Notes: generated by a model from the sequence alone, not told the origin. A stretch of 64,000 nt of DNA from Oceanospirillaceae bacterium (GCA_013373085.1 JABXIM010000107.1:1-64000); one strand, 5' to 3'; numbered from the stretch's first letter, positions 15,364 through 26,930 are shown. Numbers and translations: made by a program.

Positions 15364-18291
15364 ATGGCCCATCGCCGCCGTATCCCGCTGCATCTACAGA
15401 TTACTGCCCTCTTCGCACTACTGATTATCGTCCTCGGGGGCAGCCTCAGCTGGTACAACTACAGAAAATCCAGTGAAATGGTGCTAAGCACCACGGAAAA
15501 GCTGTTTCGAAGCTACGGCAATCAACTGAGCCTGGATTTCCTGCGCACCTACCAGCCCATCGTGCAGACAGTCAACATGCTGACCCTGGATGCGGTGGCC
15601 AGTGCCTGGACCCTGGACGACCGGCTGGGACAAATGCCACTGCTGGCCAAAGCACTGGAGCAGCGCCCGCAGGTGCTGGGGCTGCGCATTGGCTATGAGA
15701 GCGGCGACGCCTTTGTCGTCAGAGCACTGGATTCCGCCGCCATGCGTAACGCCTTTAGCGCGCCGGATAATGCCCGGCTGATGGCCGACAATATCCAGCT
15801 CGACGATCTTGGACGGCGCGCCGTGGAGCGCTTTTTCTTCGACGCCCGACAGCAGCTGATTCGCCGCGAACCGGCTGGTTTCAGCAATGAGGACCCTCGA
15901 CAGCAACCCTGGTATCAGGACGCCATCGCCGGCGAAGCTCACGTGGCTACCGCGCCCTATTTCTTCAACCGTATCCGCCGCGTCGGGATCACGATTTCCA
16001 ACCGCACGCCCGACCGCACCGCGGTGGTCGCCGCTGATATCGCCCTCGACAGTCTTTCCGACACCATTTCAAGCATCAATATCACACCCGGCAGCGAAGT
16101 GGTGCTGCTCGACGAAGGCTTCAATGCGCTCGCCTACCGGGATCCGGGCAAGCTGGTGCTGCTGCGCGACGACCAGGTGGTTGAGGTAGCGCGCCTCGAC
16201 AGCCTCGGATCGCGGGTGCTGCTGGCCGCCAGTCAGGAAGTCGAGAGCGGGCAGCGCACCTTTACGCTCGAACTCGGGGACGAGTTATGGCATGGCCAGC
16301 TGTACCGGCTGGAGCCGGCCGCAGGCATACAGTTCGAGCTGTTGACCCTGACGCCGGAACGGGAGCTGCTCGGCGAAGCCTTGCAGATGCGTAGTCAGTC
16401 CAACCTCATCACCGGTTTCATCCTGCTGCTGGCACTGCCGCTGTCCTGGCTGTTGGCGCGTCAGATCGCCCGGCCGCTGCGCCAGCTCGCATCCCAGGCC
16501 CGCCGTATGAGGCGCTTCCGCTTCGAGGCGGGCAAGCCTGTTCATTCGATGATTCGCGAGATCGACGACCTCAACGCCAGCATGGGCATGATGCGGGACA
16601 CCCTGAAGCGCTTCCTGGGTCTGCTGCGATCGATGTCGGAGGAAACCGAATTCAAACACCTGATCGAGCTGATTACCGACGAGACGATGAACGTCAGCCA
16701 GGCCGCCGGTGCTGCTATCTACCTGGTTAGCGAGGACGAGTCGCAACTGGTGCCGGTCAGCCTAAAGGTCGCGGGTACGGCGGTCAGCCCGTCGCTGCTG
16801 CCGGCCTGCGACCTCAACCCGGCGAACCAGCTCGGCCGCTGTCTGCACCAGCAGGACACCCTGCAACAAGCCGTCAGACCGGATGCACCGCATCCGATGG
16901 ATGTGCTGCGCGACGCACTTTCGCTGCCCGCATTCAGCGTGATCGCGTTGCCGTTACTGAACCGCAAGGGCGACCCGGTGGGCGTGCTCTGCCTGCTCTA
17001 CACCGACACCGACCGCAGGCCCGTTTCGGATCGACTGGCGTTCATCGAAACGCTGTCGGGTTTTGCCTCCATCACGCTCGAGAGCCGCCGCCTGATCAGG
17101 ATGGAAAAGGCGTTGCTGGAAGCCTTCGTCGAGCTGATCGCCGGTGCCATCGACGCCAAGTCACCCCACACCGCCGGGCACTGCCAGCGCGTACCGGAAC
17201 TGACCGAAATGCTGGCGCGCGCCGCCTGCAATAGCCAGAAGCCGCCGTTTAGGGACTTCAGCCTCAGCAACGAGGAATGGGAGGAACTGCATATTGCCAG
17301 TTGGCTTCACGATTGCGGCAAGGTCACGACGCCCGAGTACGTGGTCGACAAGGCCACCAAGCTGGAAACCCTGTACGATCGCATCCACGAAATCCGTACA
17401 CGCTTCGAGGTCCTCAAGCGCGACGCCGAAATCCGCTACTGGAAGGCACGGCACGCCGGTGAGGACGAACCGGGGCTACGGCAAGCGCTGGAGCACGAAT
17501 GGCAGACGCTGGATGAAGAGTACGCTTTCGTCGCCGAATGCAACCTCGGCGGCGAATACATGAGCCCGGATGACCAGGCCCGACTGCGCCGCATCGCCGA
17601 GCGAACCTGGCTGCGCACGCTGGACGACAGTCTCGGTATTTCCTGGGAGGAACGCCAGCGGCGGGGCGACGCAATCACCACGCTGCCGGCCGAGGAAAGG
17701 CTGCTGGCTGACAAGCCGATCCATATCATCGAGCGCGGCGAGGCGGACCGCATCGATCCCGACAACCCCTGGGGCTTCCAACTGGATACGCCGGAGCACC
17801 TGTACAACCGCGGCGAGCTATACAACCTGCAGATTCCGGCCGGCACCCTGACAGCGGAGGAACGCTACAAGATCAACGACCATATCGTGCAGACCATCAT
17901 CATGCTCGACAAGCTGCCCTACCCGCGCCATCTGCGCCGGGTTCCGGAAATCGCCGGCGGACACCATGAGCGGATGGATGGCGAGGGTTATCCGAAACGT
18001 CTGCTTGGCAAAGATATGTCGCTGTCGGCACGCATAATGGCGATCGCCGATATTTTCGAGGCGCTGACCGCCAGCGACCGCCCCTACAAGGAGCCCAAAC
18101 CGCTGAGCGAGGCGCTTGCAATCATGGTGAAGATGCGCGACCGCGGCCACCTGGATGGGGACCTGCTGCGACTGTTTCTCGAAAGCGGCACCTATCTCGA
18201 GTATGCCCGCCGCTACCTGACTCCGTCACAGATCGATACGATCGATATCGAGCAGCTGCTCGATGGGCAGGCGGTCGCCCTGCATGGTTGA
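15364..18291 (+). CDS. Membrane HD-GYP sensor protein 2, tandem paralogue
   Basis: A 975-residue paralogue of the preceding gene, with the same order: membrane segment, periplasmic CACHE-like sensor, second membrane segment (about 345-368), HAMP, GAF-like and HD-GYP. The catalytic residues HTAGHCQRV, HDCGK (about residue 650) and HHERMDGEGYPKRL are intact, and the same 160-residue insertion (with CNLGGEYMSPDDQARLRRIA) is present. By eye the cytosolic half is far more alike between the two copies than the periplasmic half, as expected for duplication followed by change of the sensed signal. A TATAGT element lies at 15326-15331, so separate expression is possible. The ligand is unknown. Confidence 0.9.
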   Translation: MAHRRRIPLHLQITALFALLIIVLGGSLSWYNYRKSSEMVLSTTEKLFRSYGNQLSLDFLRTYQPIVQTVNMLTLDAVASAWTLDDRLGQMPLLAKALEQRPQVLGLRIGYESGDAFVVRALDSAAMRNAFSAPDNARLMADNIQLDDLGRRAVERFFFDARQQLIRREPAGFSNEDPRQQPWYQDAIAGEAHVATAPYFFNRIRRVGITISNRTPDRTAVVAADIALDSLSDTISSINITPGSEVVLLDEGFNALAYRDPGKLVLLRDDQVVEVARLDSLGSRVLLAASQEVESGQRTFTLELGDELWHGQLYRLEPAAGIQFELLTLTPERELLGEALQMRSQSNLITGFILLLALPLSWLLARQIARPLRQLASQARRMRRFRFEAGKPVHSMIREIDDLNASMGMMRDTLKRFLGLLRSMSEETEFKHLIELITDETMNVSQAAGAAIYLVSEDESQLVPVSLKVAGTAVSPSLLPACDLNPANQLGRCLHQQDTLQQAVRPDAPHPMDVLRDALSLPAFSVIALPLLNRKGDPVGVLCLLYTDTDRRPVSDRLAFIETLSGFASITLESRRLIRMEKALLEAFVELIAGAIDAKSPHTAGHCQRVPELTEMLARAACNSQKPPFRDFSLSNEEWEELHIASWLHDCGKVTTPEYVVDKATKLETLYDRIHEIRTRFEVLKRDAEIRYWKARHAGEDEPGLRQALEHEWQTLDEEYAFVAECNLGGEYMSPDDQARLRRIAERTWLRTLDDSLGISWEERQRRGDAITTLPAEERLLADKPIHIIERGEADRIDPDNPWGFQLDTPEHLYNRGELYNLQIPAGTLTAEERYKINDHIVQTIIMLDKLPYPRHLRRVPEIAGGHHERMDGEGYPKRLLGKDMSLSARIMAIADIFEALTASDRPYKEPKPLSEALAIMVKMRDRGHLDGDLLRLFLESGTYLEYARRYLTPSQIDTIDIEQLLDGQAVALHG

Positions 18292-18341
18292 TCCGGCTTG
18301 TGGCGCCTTGTCAACGCGGGTATCACTGCCAGGGTGGGCGT

Positions 18342-18620
18342 TCAGCGCCGAATCTCGAATTCGCCCAACGCCGGGTCCGGCGTCCGCGGCTCGACCCTCA
18401 CCTCGATCACCCGCGCCTGTGGCGGGCCGCTGAGCAACCAGCCACGCACTTGATCGACGGCGTCGGGGTCGCCCTGCAGCCAGGCTGCGACGCTGCCATC
18501 CGGGAGGTTGCGCACCCAGCCGCGAAGCCCCTGCGACAATGCCTCTTCGCGGGTGTAATAGCGAAAGGACACCCCCTGTACCTGCCCGGTGACCCGGACC
18601 TCGATCGCCAACTCAGCCAT
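18342..18620 (-). CDS. acyP: Acylphosphatase
   Basis: A 92-residue acylphosphatase that hydrolyses acyl-phosphates in the cytosol. The family signature is complete: GQVQGVSFRYYTREEA (catalytic Arg in VSFRYYT, residues about 15-25) and GWVRNLPDGSVAAWLQG (catalytic Asn in VRNLPDG). The start at 18620 is chosen because AAGGGGGATAGG directly precedes it and the family starts there; an upstream start would add 24 unlike residues. It begins one base after the stop of the YihY-family gene, so both form one transcript. Its 3' end faces the second HD-GYP gene. Confidence 0.92.
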   Translation of the reverse strand: MAELAIEVRVTGQVQGVSFRYYTREEALSQGLRGWVRNLPDGSVAAWLQGDPDAVDQVRGWLLSGPPQARVIEVRVEPRTPDPALGEFEIRR

Positions 18621-18621
18621 C

Positions 18622-19896
18622 CTATCCCCCTTCGCGCCTTGCCGGCGTCTGTTTGTCGTGATCGGATACCGCGTTGAGGCCCGTGTCGTCACTAAAAAGG
18701 ACCTGCAACGGTACGTCGAGCTGTTTCTCCCGCTGCTGCGTCATCGCCTGCAGACGCAGATCGAGGCGCCGCTGCCAGCTGCACAGCGCCTCCTGAGGTG
18801 ACGCATCGGGCAGCGGCCACGGCAGCACCCCGGCCAGCTCCAGCAGACTGAAACGGGACAGGTCGCGGCTGAGTAGAAAATCGCCCTGCTCGTTGCGCTG
18901 GATAATACCCGCGTCAGTCAGCAGTTGCTGATAATGATCCCAGCGCCCCTGATCGAGTCCCGCCACTTCCTGCAGCAGGGCACCGTCGGACAGCGCCTGC
19001 CCGTTTTGCTGCGCGTCCCAGAGGCGGTGCAGCACCGCCACCACGGTCGCCAGATGAGAGCGTTCATGCTCCCGACGTACCGGCTGGAAAACCGTCAGCG
19101 CCCGCGTCAGCTCTGCACCGAGCAGAATGATCACCCAGGAGATGTAGATCCACAGCAGAAACAGCGGCACTGCCGCGAAAGCGCCATAAATGAGTTCGTA
19201 CGATGGCGACTGCGTGACGAAGAGCGCAAACCCGCGCTTGGCGGTCTCGAACAGGACCGCCACCACCACGCCGCCGATCAGCGCATTGCGCAGCGGCACG
19301 CGGCAATTGGGCACAGCCGCGTACAGCAGCGTAAACGCCGCCGCCGACAACAGTATTGGCAGCAGCGACAGCATCCGACCGCGCCCCACCAGGTCAGTGG
19401 CACTGCTGATGAACGGCAGCGACGCGATGTAGGAACTGACGGCGATGCCAAGCCCCATCAGCACCGGGCCAAGGCTCAGTACGGCCCAGTAGAGCAGGAA
19501 GCTGGACATGCCCTTGCGCGGCTTCGATACCCGCCAGATGCGATTGAATGCCGCCTCGATGTTTTTCATCATCATGATCGAAGTCACCGCCAGCAGTGCC
19601 ACGCCGACGCCGGTCAGCTTGCGCGCCTGGCTGGTGAAACTCTGCAGGTATTCCTGGATGACCGCTCCGGTCGCCGGCACGAAATTCTCGAACACCCAGC
19701 CCTGCACCTGATCCCCCAGTCCCTGGAACGACGGCACCGCCGCGAGCATCGCGTAGGAGACCGTCATCAGCGGCACCACCGCAAACAGCGTTGTATAGGT
19801 CAGCGCCGAGGCGTTGAGGATGCCCTGATTGGCGAAGAACTGCTGTATCAGATAACGCATGAAGCGCAGAGGACGGCTGTGCCGGAAGGCGTCCAT
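18622..19896 (-). CDS. YihY/BrkB family inner-membrane protein
   Basis: A 424-residue membrane protein of the YihY/virulence factor BrkB family (formerly called ribonuclease BN by error). Six membrane segments occupy about residues 25-285, with family marks FANQGILNASALTYTTLFAVVPL and SYELIYGAFAAVPLFLLWIYISW. A soluble tail of about 140 residues follows, with a winged-helix-like part. The ATG at 19896 is preferred for its AAAGGA site; a GTG six codons upstream (19914) is possible. It is followed at once by acylphosphatase and is divergent from arsC, the order also known from Pseudomonas. The transported substrate, if any, is unknown. Confidence 0.9.
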   Translation of the reverse strand: MDAFRHSRPLRFMRYLIQQFFANQGILNASALTYTTLFAVVPLMTVSYAMLAAVPSFQGLGDQVQGWVFENFVPATGAVIQEYLQSFTSQARKLTGVGVALLAVTSIMMMKNIEAAFNRIWRVSKPRKGMSSFLLYWAVLSLGPVLMGLGIAVSSYIASLPFISSATDLVGRGRMLSLLPILLSAAAFTLLYAAVPNCRVPLRNALIGGVVVAVLFETAKRGFALFVTQSPSYELIYGAFAAVPLFLLWIYISWVIILLGAELTRALTVFQPVRREHERSHLATVVAVLHRLWDAQQNGQALSDGALLQEVAGLDQGRWDHYQQLLTDAGIIQRNEQGDFLLSRDLSRFSLLELAGVLPWPLPDASPQEALCSWQRRLDLRLQAMTQQREKQLDVPLQVLFSDDTGLNAVSDHDKQTPARREGG

Positions 19897-19960
19897 GGTG
19901 AAGTCCTTTTTCACGGTTGCGGTTAACGACCGGAACCTGCGAATCAGAGCCCGAGACCCG

Positions 19961-19990
19961 TTGGGACTTGGTCGCAGCTTCCTTTACAAT
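19961..19990 (+). promoter_or_regulatory. Promoter of the arsC operon, overlapping a repeated 30-mer
   Basis: TTGGGA (19961-19966), an 18-base spacer and TACAAT (19985-19990) form a plausible sigma-70 promoter whose transcript would start near 19997, before arsC at 20022. The -35 lies inside a 30-base stretch (19953-19982) that matches 164-193 of the window at 25 of 30 positions. Confidence 0.5.
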
Positions 19991-20021
19991 AGGCGCCGCC
20001 AAACGAATCGACGGAAGCGCT

Positions 20022-21382
<1,361 letters not shown>

Positions 21383-21383
<1 letters not shown>

Positions 21384-23035
21384 TGTTCGATCCGCAGTCG
21401 GTCCGGCGGGACTTCCCGATCCTCGACAGCCGTGTCAACGGCCAGCCGCTGGTGTACTTCGACAACGCCGCCACCACCCAGAAACCCGAAGCGGTGATCC
21501 GGGCGGTCGCGGACTACTATCGCCAGTCGAACGCCAACGTGCACCGTGCCGCCCACGCGCTCAGCAGCCTGGCGACCGCGGCCTTCGAACAGGCGCGCGA
21601 AAGTGTTGCCGCCTTTATCGGCGCCGCCAGCCCCCGTGAAATTGTCTGGACGCGAGGCGCCACCGAGGCGATCAATCTGGTGGCACAGAGCTGGGGCCGG
21701 GCCTGCCTGGGCCCGGACGACCTGATTCTGGTGAGCACCCTGGAGCACCACGCCAATATCGTGCCCTGGCAGATGCTCGCAGCCGACTGCGGCGCGCGGA
21801 TCGAACCGATTCCGCTGTGCGACGACGGTACCCTCGATCTCGAAGCCTACCGCATACTGCTGCAACAGCAACCGAAGCTGGTCGCACTGACCCAGGCGTC
21901 GAATGCCCTCGGCACCCTCAACCCGGTGGTGCAGATGACGCGGGACGCCCAGGCTGCAGGCGCCCGGGTGCTGATCGACGGTGCCCAGTCGACGCCGCAC
22001 CTCCGTATCGATGTCCAGGCGCTTGGCTGCGATTTCTTCGTCTTCTCCGGTCACAAACTGTTTGCCCCCACCGGTATCGGCGTGCTCTGGGGGCGCGAAT
22101 CGCTGCTCGCGTCGATGCCGCCCTGGCAGGGCGGCGGCGAAATGATCGAGCGCGTCAGCTTCAGCGGCACCCGCTACGCCGGTCTGCCCTTCCGCTTCGA
22201 GGCCGGCACGCCCAACATCGCCGGCGCGATCGGGCTGGCAGCCGCGATCCGCTATCTCGAACAGTTCGATCGCTCGGAGCTCGAGGCCCACGAACTGAGC
22301 CTATTCCGGCGTGCTTTGGAGCTGTGCCGCGAGATCCCGGGCTTCCGCCTGATCGGCGAAGCCGCCGAGCGCGTCAGCCTGATGTCGTTTCAGGTCGAGG
22401 GTCTGCACCAGCAGGACCTCGGGCTGCTGCTGGACCAGCGCGGCATCGCGGTGCGTGCCGGGCACCACTGCGCCATGCCGCTGATGGAAAGGCTCGGGCT
22501 GCCGGGGACGCTGCGGGCTTCGTTCGCCTTCTACAACAGCCTGGAGGAGGTCGAGTTCTTCGCCCACAGCCTCGCGCAAATCGTCGCCGAGCAGCACGCC
22601 GCCGAGGCTGGCCCGGTGTCGATGCAGCCACCCGATGTGCTGGAACAGCTCGAGCGATGCCGAGGCTGGCAGGAGCGCTACCGCCAGATCATGCTGCTGG
22701 GCAAACAGCTGCCGGCTTTGCCCGACGCCCTGCGCAACGATGACAACCGGCTGCACGGCTGCGAAACCCGGGTATGGTTCCGGGCCGAGACAGGACCGGA
22801 CAACCGCGTCCGACTGCACCTCGACGCCGACTCCCGGGTGATCCGCGGCCTTATCGCGCTGGTGCTGGCCGCCTACGACGGCAAGACCGCCGAGCAGATT
22901 CTTGACTTCGATCTGGAAGCCAGCTTCGAACGCCTCGGCCTGATGCGCCATCTGGGGCCCTCTCGCGGCAATGGACTGCGTGCCATCGTCGATGCGGTAC
23001 GGGAAGCCGCCCGGCGTCAGCCCCCATTAACGTAG
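21383..23035 (+). CDS. Cysteine desulfurase fused to a SufE/CsdE-like sulfur acceptor
   Basis: A 550-residue fusion protein. Residues 1 to about 405 are a SufS/CsdA-type (group II) cysteine desulfurase: PLP lysine Lys225 in SGHKLFAPTG, catalytic Cys363 in GHHCAMPLM, and the N-terminal DFPILDSRVNGQPLVYFDNAATTQ region. Residues about 412-550 are a SufE/CsdE domain whose sulfur-accepting cysteine is Cys460 in RLHGCETRVW. Joining donor and acceptor would channel persulfide within one chain, for Fe-S cluster assembly or other sulfur transfer. E. coli encodes the two separately. It is the last gene of the tight arsC operon (1-bp overlap), a setting without suf or isc genes, so the csd-like role is favoured. 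Confidence 0.93.
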
Positions 23036-23120
23036 CGCTGTTGCGATAATCGCAGCGTCCACTTCCAGATTGTTCCAGTTAGCGTAATAATAGGCGTTTT
23101 ACGCCCACCGAACACGCGCC

Positions 23121-24035
23121 ATGAATCTGGACGATCTTCGCTATTTTGTACGCGTTGTCGAAGCCAACAGCTTCACCGCCGCCGCCGAGCGTCTCGGTAC
23201 CCAGAAATCGACGCTGAGCCGCCGCATCTCGCAGCTGGAGGATTCGCTGGGCATTCGGCTGCTGCAGCGCACGACGCGCAAGCTGCACCTGACACCGGAT
23301 GGCGAGGAACTCTACGAGCGCTGTCGCCCCCTGATCGAAGACCTCGAGGACGCGCGTCATAGCCTCAGCGCCGCCCAGCCCGAACCCCAGGGTCGGCTCA
23401 GGCTGACGATGCCGACGGAGTTGGCACTGGCGCTGCTCGACGATGTCCTGGCCTCTTTCCTCGAACAGCACCCGAAGATTCAGTTGGAAGTGGAACTGAC
23501 GTCGCGAGTCATCGACCTGATCGAGGAAGGCATCGATCTGGCGATTCGCGTCGGACCGCTGGAGGACTCCAGCCTGATCGCCCGCCCCATCGCCAAAGTC
23601 GTGCGCGGCCTTTACGCGGCGCCGGAATACCTCGCCACTGCGGCGCCATTGCGCACCCCGACGGACCTGCCCGCACACCGCTACCTCGGTCTGCTGCACC
23701 GAAACGACCCTCTGCAGTTCGAAAACTGGGAGGGTGGCGAAACGCAACTGACCGAAATCCCGCTGCGTACCAACAGCCTGACGTTAATGCGCTACATGGC
23801 ATCACGCGGTTTCGGCATCGCCCGCCTGCCGCGCTTTTACGCCCAGCCGCTGGTGGATGCAGGCAAACTGCAACCGGTCCTCCCGGACTACCAGGTCCCC
23901 TGCATCCAGGTAAACGCGCTCTATCCAAGCCGGCGACACCTGAGCCCCCGTACCCGCCTGTTCCTCGACCACCTGTTTATGGCGCTACAGTCGCATCCCT
24001 GGGCCAACAGCGGTCTGATCAGTTTACCGGGCTGA
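23121..24035 (+). CDS. LysR-family transcription regulator
   Basis: A 304-residue LysR regulator. The N-terminal winged helix-turn-helix (residues 1-60: MNLDDLRYFVRVVEANSFTAAAERLGTQKSTLSRRISQLE) is followed by the periplasmic-binding-like co-inducer domain (about 90-295), typical of the AaeR/YhjC-like group. Length is standard. No divergent partner gene is present; upstream is the desulfurase fusion 85 bp away on the same strand. Its inducer and targets cannot be read. Neighbouring ABC-like protein is a possible but unproven target. Confidence 0.93.
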   Translation: MNLDDLRYFVRVVEANSFTAAAERLGTQKSTLSRRISQLEDSLGIRLLQRTTRKLHLTPDGEELYERCRPLIEDLEDARHSLSAAQPEPQGRLRLTMPTELALALLDDVLASFLEQHPKIQLEVELTSRVIDLIEEGIDLAIRVGPLEDSSLIARPIAKVVRGLYAAPEYLATAAPLRTPTDLPAHRYLGLLHRNDPLQFENWEGGETQLTEIPLRTNSLTLMRYMASRGFGIARLPRFYAQPLVDAGKLQPVLPDYQVPCIQVNALYPSRRHLSPRTRLFLDHLFMALQSHPWANSGLISLPG

Positions 24036-24193
24036 CTGGCCGGTCAGACGCCGGCGAACAGCCGCCGAAATTGCGCATCACTCGTCACATAAGCGTCTAA
24101 ACTGAAACTACATTTATGTTGCAAAGCAGCATAACGGGTAACATCTCCGGCACCCGCCGGCGCTACACCGCTACCCGGATCGGAGTTCTGTGT

Positions 24194-26806
24194 ATGGAAA
24201 GGTCGATCATTCGCTTCATCATCCGCTACAGCCTGCCGCAGCAGGTAAAGCTGTTGATTCTTACTTTCTGCTCCTTTCCGATCCTGTATGCATCCCTCGA
24301 ACTGCCCAAGCTCATCATCAACGACGCCATCGGCGACGCCAGCAGCCTGAAAACGCCGCTCGGATTTCCGCTCGACCCCGTCCCCTACCTGCTCGGGCTC
24401 TGCGGCGTTCTGCTGACACTGATCATGGTCAACGGCGTGTTCAAGATGCGCATCAATACCTATAAGGGCATCGTTGGCGAACGCCTGGTTCGACGTCTGC
24501 GGTACCAACTGATCGACCGCATCCTGCGCTTCCAGCCTCGGCGCTTCCAGATGATCAGCCAGGGCGAGCTTATCTCGACCATCACCGCCGAAACCGAGCC
24601 ACTGGCCGGTTACATTGGCGACAGTATCGCGCTGCCGGCCTTCCAGGGCGGTACCATGCTCACCATTCTGCTGTTCATGTTCATGCAGGACCCGATACTG
24701 GGGCTGGCGTCGGTGATCCTGATTCCGGTGCAGATCGCAGTCATCCCCAGACTGCAACGCAAGATCAACATGCTGAAAAAGGAGCGTGTGCGAACCGTAC
24801 GCCACCTGTCCGAACGCATCGGCGAAAATGTCGATGGCGCGCTGGAGATCCGTTTGCACGGCACCCGCGCCTATCATCTGGCGGAATTTTCAAAGATCCT
24901 CGGCGATCTTTTCCGCATCCGCCTCGATATTTATAAAAAGAAGTTTTTCATGAAGTTTCTCAACAACTTCATCAACCAGCTGACGCCGCTGATGTTCTAT
25001 TCAATCGGGGGTGTGCTGGCTATTCGCGGCGAGCTGACGGTCGGCGCCCTGGTCGCCGCCATCGCCGCACACAAGGACCTGACCGCTCCCTGGAAAGAAC
25101 TGCTCGACTATTACCAGCAGTACCAGGATTCGCTGATCAAATACGAGCAGATTCTGGAACAATTCCACAGCGAGGATCTGATGCCCTTCGTCGAAGCCCG
25201 GGACGACAGCCCCGCTCACCTCGAAAACCGTTTGCGCTTTGACAACCTTATCGTTGGCGATGACGCCGGCAACCGCCTTGTGCGCGCCATCAACCTGGAG
25301 CTGCCGTCAGCTTCGGCGACAGCCATACGCGCGGACGATCCGGCACTGCTGCGCTATCTCGCGCGTACCCTGACCCGCATGCACGCGACGGAAAGCGGCA
25401 CCCTCTATATCGGCGAGCTGCCATTGGAACAGGTGCCCAGCGACCTACTGGCGAGGGAGCTCACCTACGTCGGTCCCGATGCATTCCTGTTTTCCGGCAA
25501 TATGCTGCAGAACATCAACTACAGCATGCGCCTGAAACCGCCCGAGGAATCTGAGGACCAGCTGGACAACCGTCGTCGCTGGGAGATCCGCGAGGCCCGG
25601 GCCTCGGGCAACAGCACCGACCGTTTCGACGGCATCTGGACCGATTTTGCCCTGGCCCATGCTGAAAACTGGCAGGATATGCGCCACTGGCTATACGAAG
25701 GACTGCGGGTGGTTGGCGCCGACCAGCTCATTTACCACGTCGGCCTCGACGTGCGTTATGACCCGGAAAGCCGGCCCAAGGAGCTGTCGGACGGCCTGCT
25801 GCGGGTACGCGAGGCGCTGAAGAAAAAACTGCCGGCCGAAGGTCTCGACAAACTGGTCGAACGGTTTGACCGGGGGCGTTTCAACAGCGCCCTGTCAGTG
25901 GTGCAGAATCTCGGTTTCGGCTTTCCGCGCCCGCCGATCGCTTCGGTAAAGGAAATGGCGTCACATCCACTGATGGCGGACCTGCTCGATCAGTTTGAGT
26001 TGACCAATGCCGCTCACCGCTGTGGCCAGCGCCTCGCCCGGCGCCTCAGCGGCCTGCTGCTGTCCGTGGGACCAATGGCACCGCTGCCGGACGAGTTCAG
26101 CGAGTTCGACAACCGCGACTTTCGGCGACGCCTGGTCGAACGACGCCGACACAATCTGATGGCGGACGAAGACGGACGCGCCCTGCTGCGCGAACTGTTC
26201 CTGCGCATCGTGCCACTGCGCCATGGCGAGGACCTGCTCGACAATGACGTCATCGACCGAATTATGAACACCCGCGACTTGGTGCTGTCCCGAACCGACT
26301 GCCCATTGTGTTCGAGCTTCGAGCATTTCGACGAGAAACGCATCAGCTCCGGGCTGACGGTTCGGGAAAATGTCCTCTACGGGACCCTGGTGGGAACCGA
26401 CAAGGGCGAACTCGCCCGGCTACAGCGACTGATCGACGAAACCATGCGTGAAGAGGATGCCGATTCGATGGTGATGGTGCTGGCCTGCTTCACCCAGGTG
26501 GGCATTCGCGGCGCGGGTCTGCCGCTGATTGCCAAGCAGCGCATTCAACTGCTGCGGGCCATCGTCAAGCATCCGCGTATTCTGATCATACACGAGGCTT
26601 TGACCGCGATGAGCCTGGAGGAACGGGCAGCCGTTATTCGCCGGATTCGGGAGCGCCTGCCCGAGATGCTGCTACTCTACCTCGACCAGGAAATTCCGCC
26701 GGGTGACGGAGAACTGTTCGACAAGCGTTACGAACTCGACGGCGAAACACTGCAGCCGCTGGACGCCAACGGCCTGCAGCAGAGCCTGGTCAGCAGCCAT
26801 CTCTGA
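24194..26806 (+). CDS. ABC-exporter-like protein with degenerate, split nucleotide-binding domain
   Basis: An 870-residue protein. Residues about 1-340 look like a type IV ABC exporter membrane domain with up to six hydrophobic segments. Beyond them is an ATPase-like region whose key elements are lost: the Walker A position reads LPSASATAIRADDP (no GxxGxGKS/T), the signature region reads LPLIAKQRIQLLRAIVKHP, Walker B reads ILIIHEALTA (Asp replaced by His, Glu kept), and no H-loop His is evident. About 275 residues are inserted between the Q-loop-like YVGPDAFLFSGNMLQNI (about 425-441) and LTVRENVLYG (about 720), including CPLCSSFEHF. It probably does not hydrolyse ATP like a normal exporter. 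Start 24194 (GGAG upstream) is preferred; an ATG at 24116 adds 26 residues. Followed by a secreted protein and two-component genes. Confidence 0.75.
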   Translation: MERSIIRFIIRYSLPQQVKLLILTFCSFPILYASLELPKLIINDAIGDASSLKTPLGFPLDPVPYLLGLCGVLLTLIMVNGVFKMRINTYKGIVGERLVRRLRYQLIDRILRFQPRRFQMISQGELISTITAETEPLAGYIGDSIALPAFQGGTMLTILLFMFMQDPILGLASVILIPVQIAVIPRLQRKINMLKKERVRTVRHLSERIGENVDGALEIRLHGTRAYHLAEFSKILGDLFRIRLDIYKKKFFMKFLNNFINQLTPLMFYSIGGVLAIRGELTVGALVAAIAAHKDLTAPWKELLDYYQQYQDSLIKYEQILEQFHSEDLMPFVEARDDSPAHLENRLRFDNLIVGDDAGNRLVRAINLELPSASATAIRADDPALLRYLARTLTRMHATESGTLYIGELPLEQVPSDLLARELTYVGPDAFLFSGNMLQNINYSMRLKPPEESEDQLDNRRRWEIREARASGNSTDRFDGIWTDFALAHAENWQDMRHWLYEGLRVVGADQLIYHVGLDVRYDPESRPKELSDGLLRVREALKKKLPAEGLDKLVERFDRGRFNSALSVVQNLGFGFPRPPIASVKEMASHPLMADLLDQFELTNAAHRCGQRLARRLSGLLLSVGPMAPLPDEFSEFDNRDFRRRLVERRRHNLMADEDGRALLRELFLRIVPLRHGEDLLDNDVIDRIMNTRDLVLSRTDCPLCSSFEHFDEKRISSGLTVRENVLYGTLVGTDKGELARLQRLIDETMREEDADSMVMVLACFTQVGIRGAGLPLIAKQRIQLLRAIVKHPRILIIHEALTAMSLEERAAVIRRIRERLPEMLLLYLDQEIPPGDGELFDKRYELDGETLQPLDANGLQQSLVSSHL

Positions 26807-26930
26807 TCATCGGCAGCGTCACTATACTTAATATTCCGGCAACGCCACCGGGACCGGGACGACAAGCAACAGGCGTGCTGCGGGATCGGCTCAAGACGAT
26901 ACCCGGTCAGCGGCTTAATGGGGAGGAAGC

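Noticed and set aside
24116-26806. Pseudogene status for the ABC-like gene
   Set aside because: The frame is open for almost 2.7 kb without stop or frameshift, and retained flanking strands suggest selection; loss of Walker A appears to be a real protein feature.
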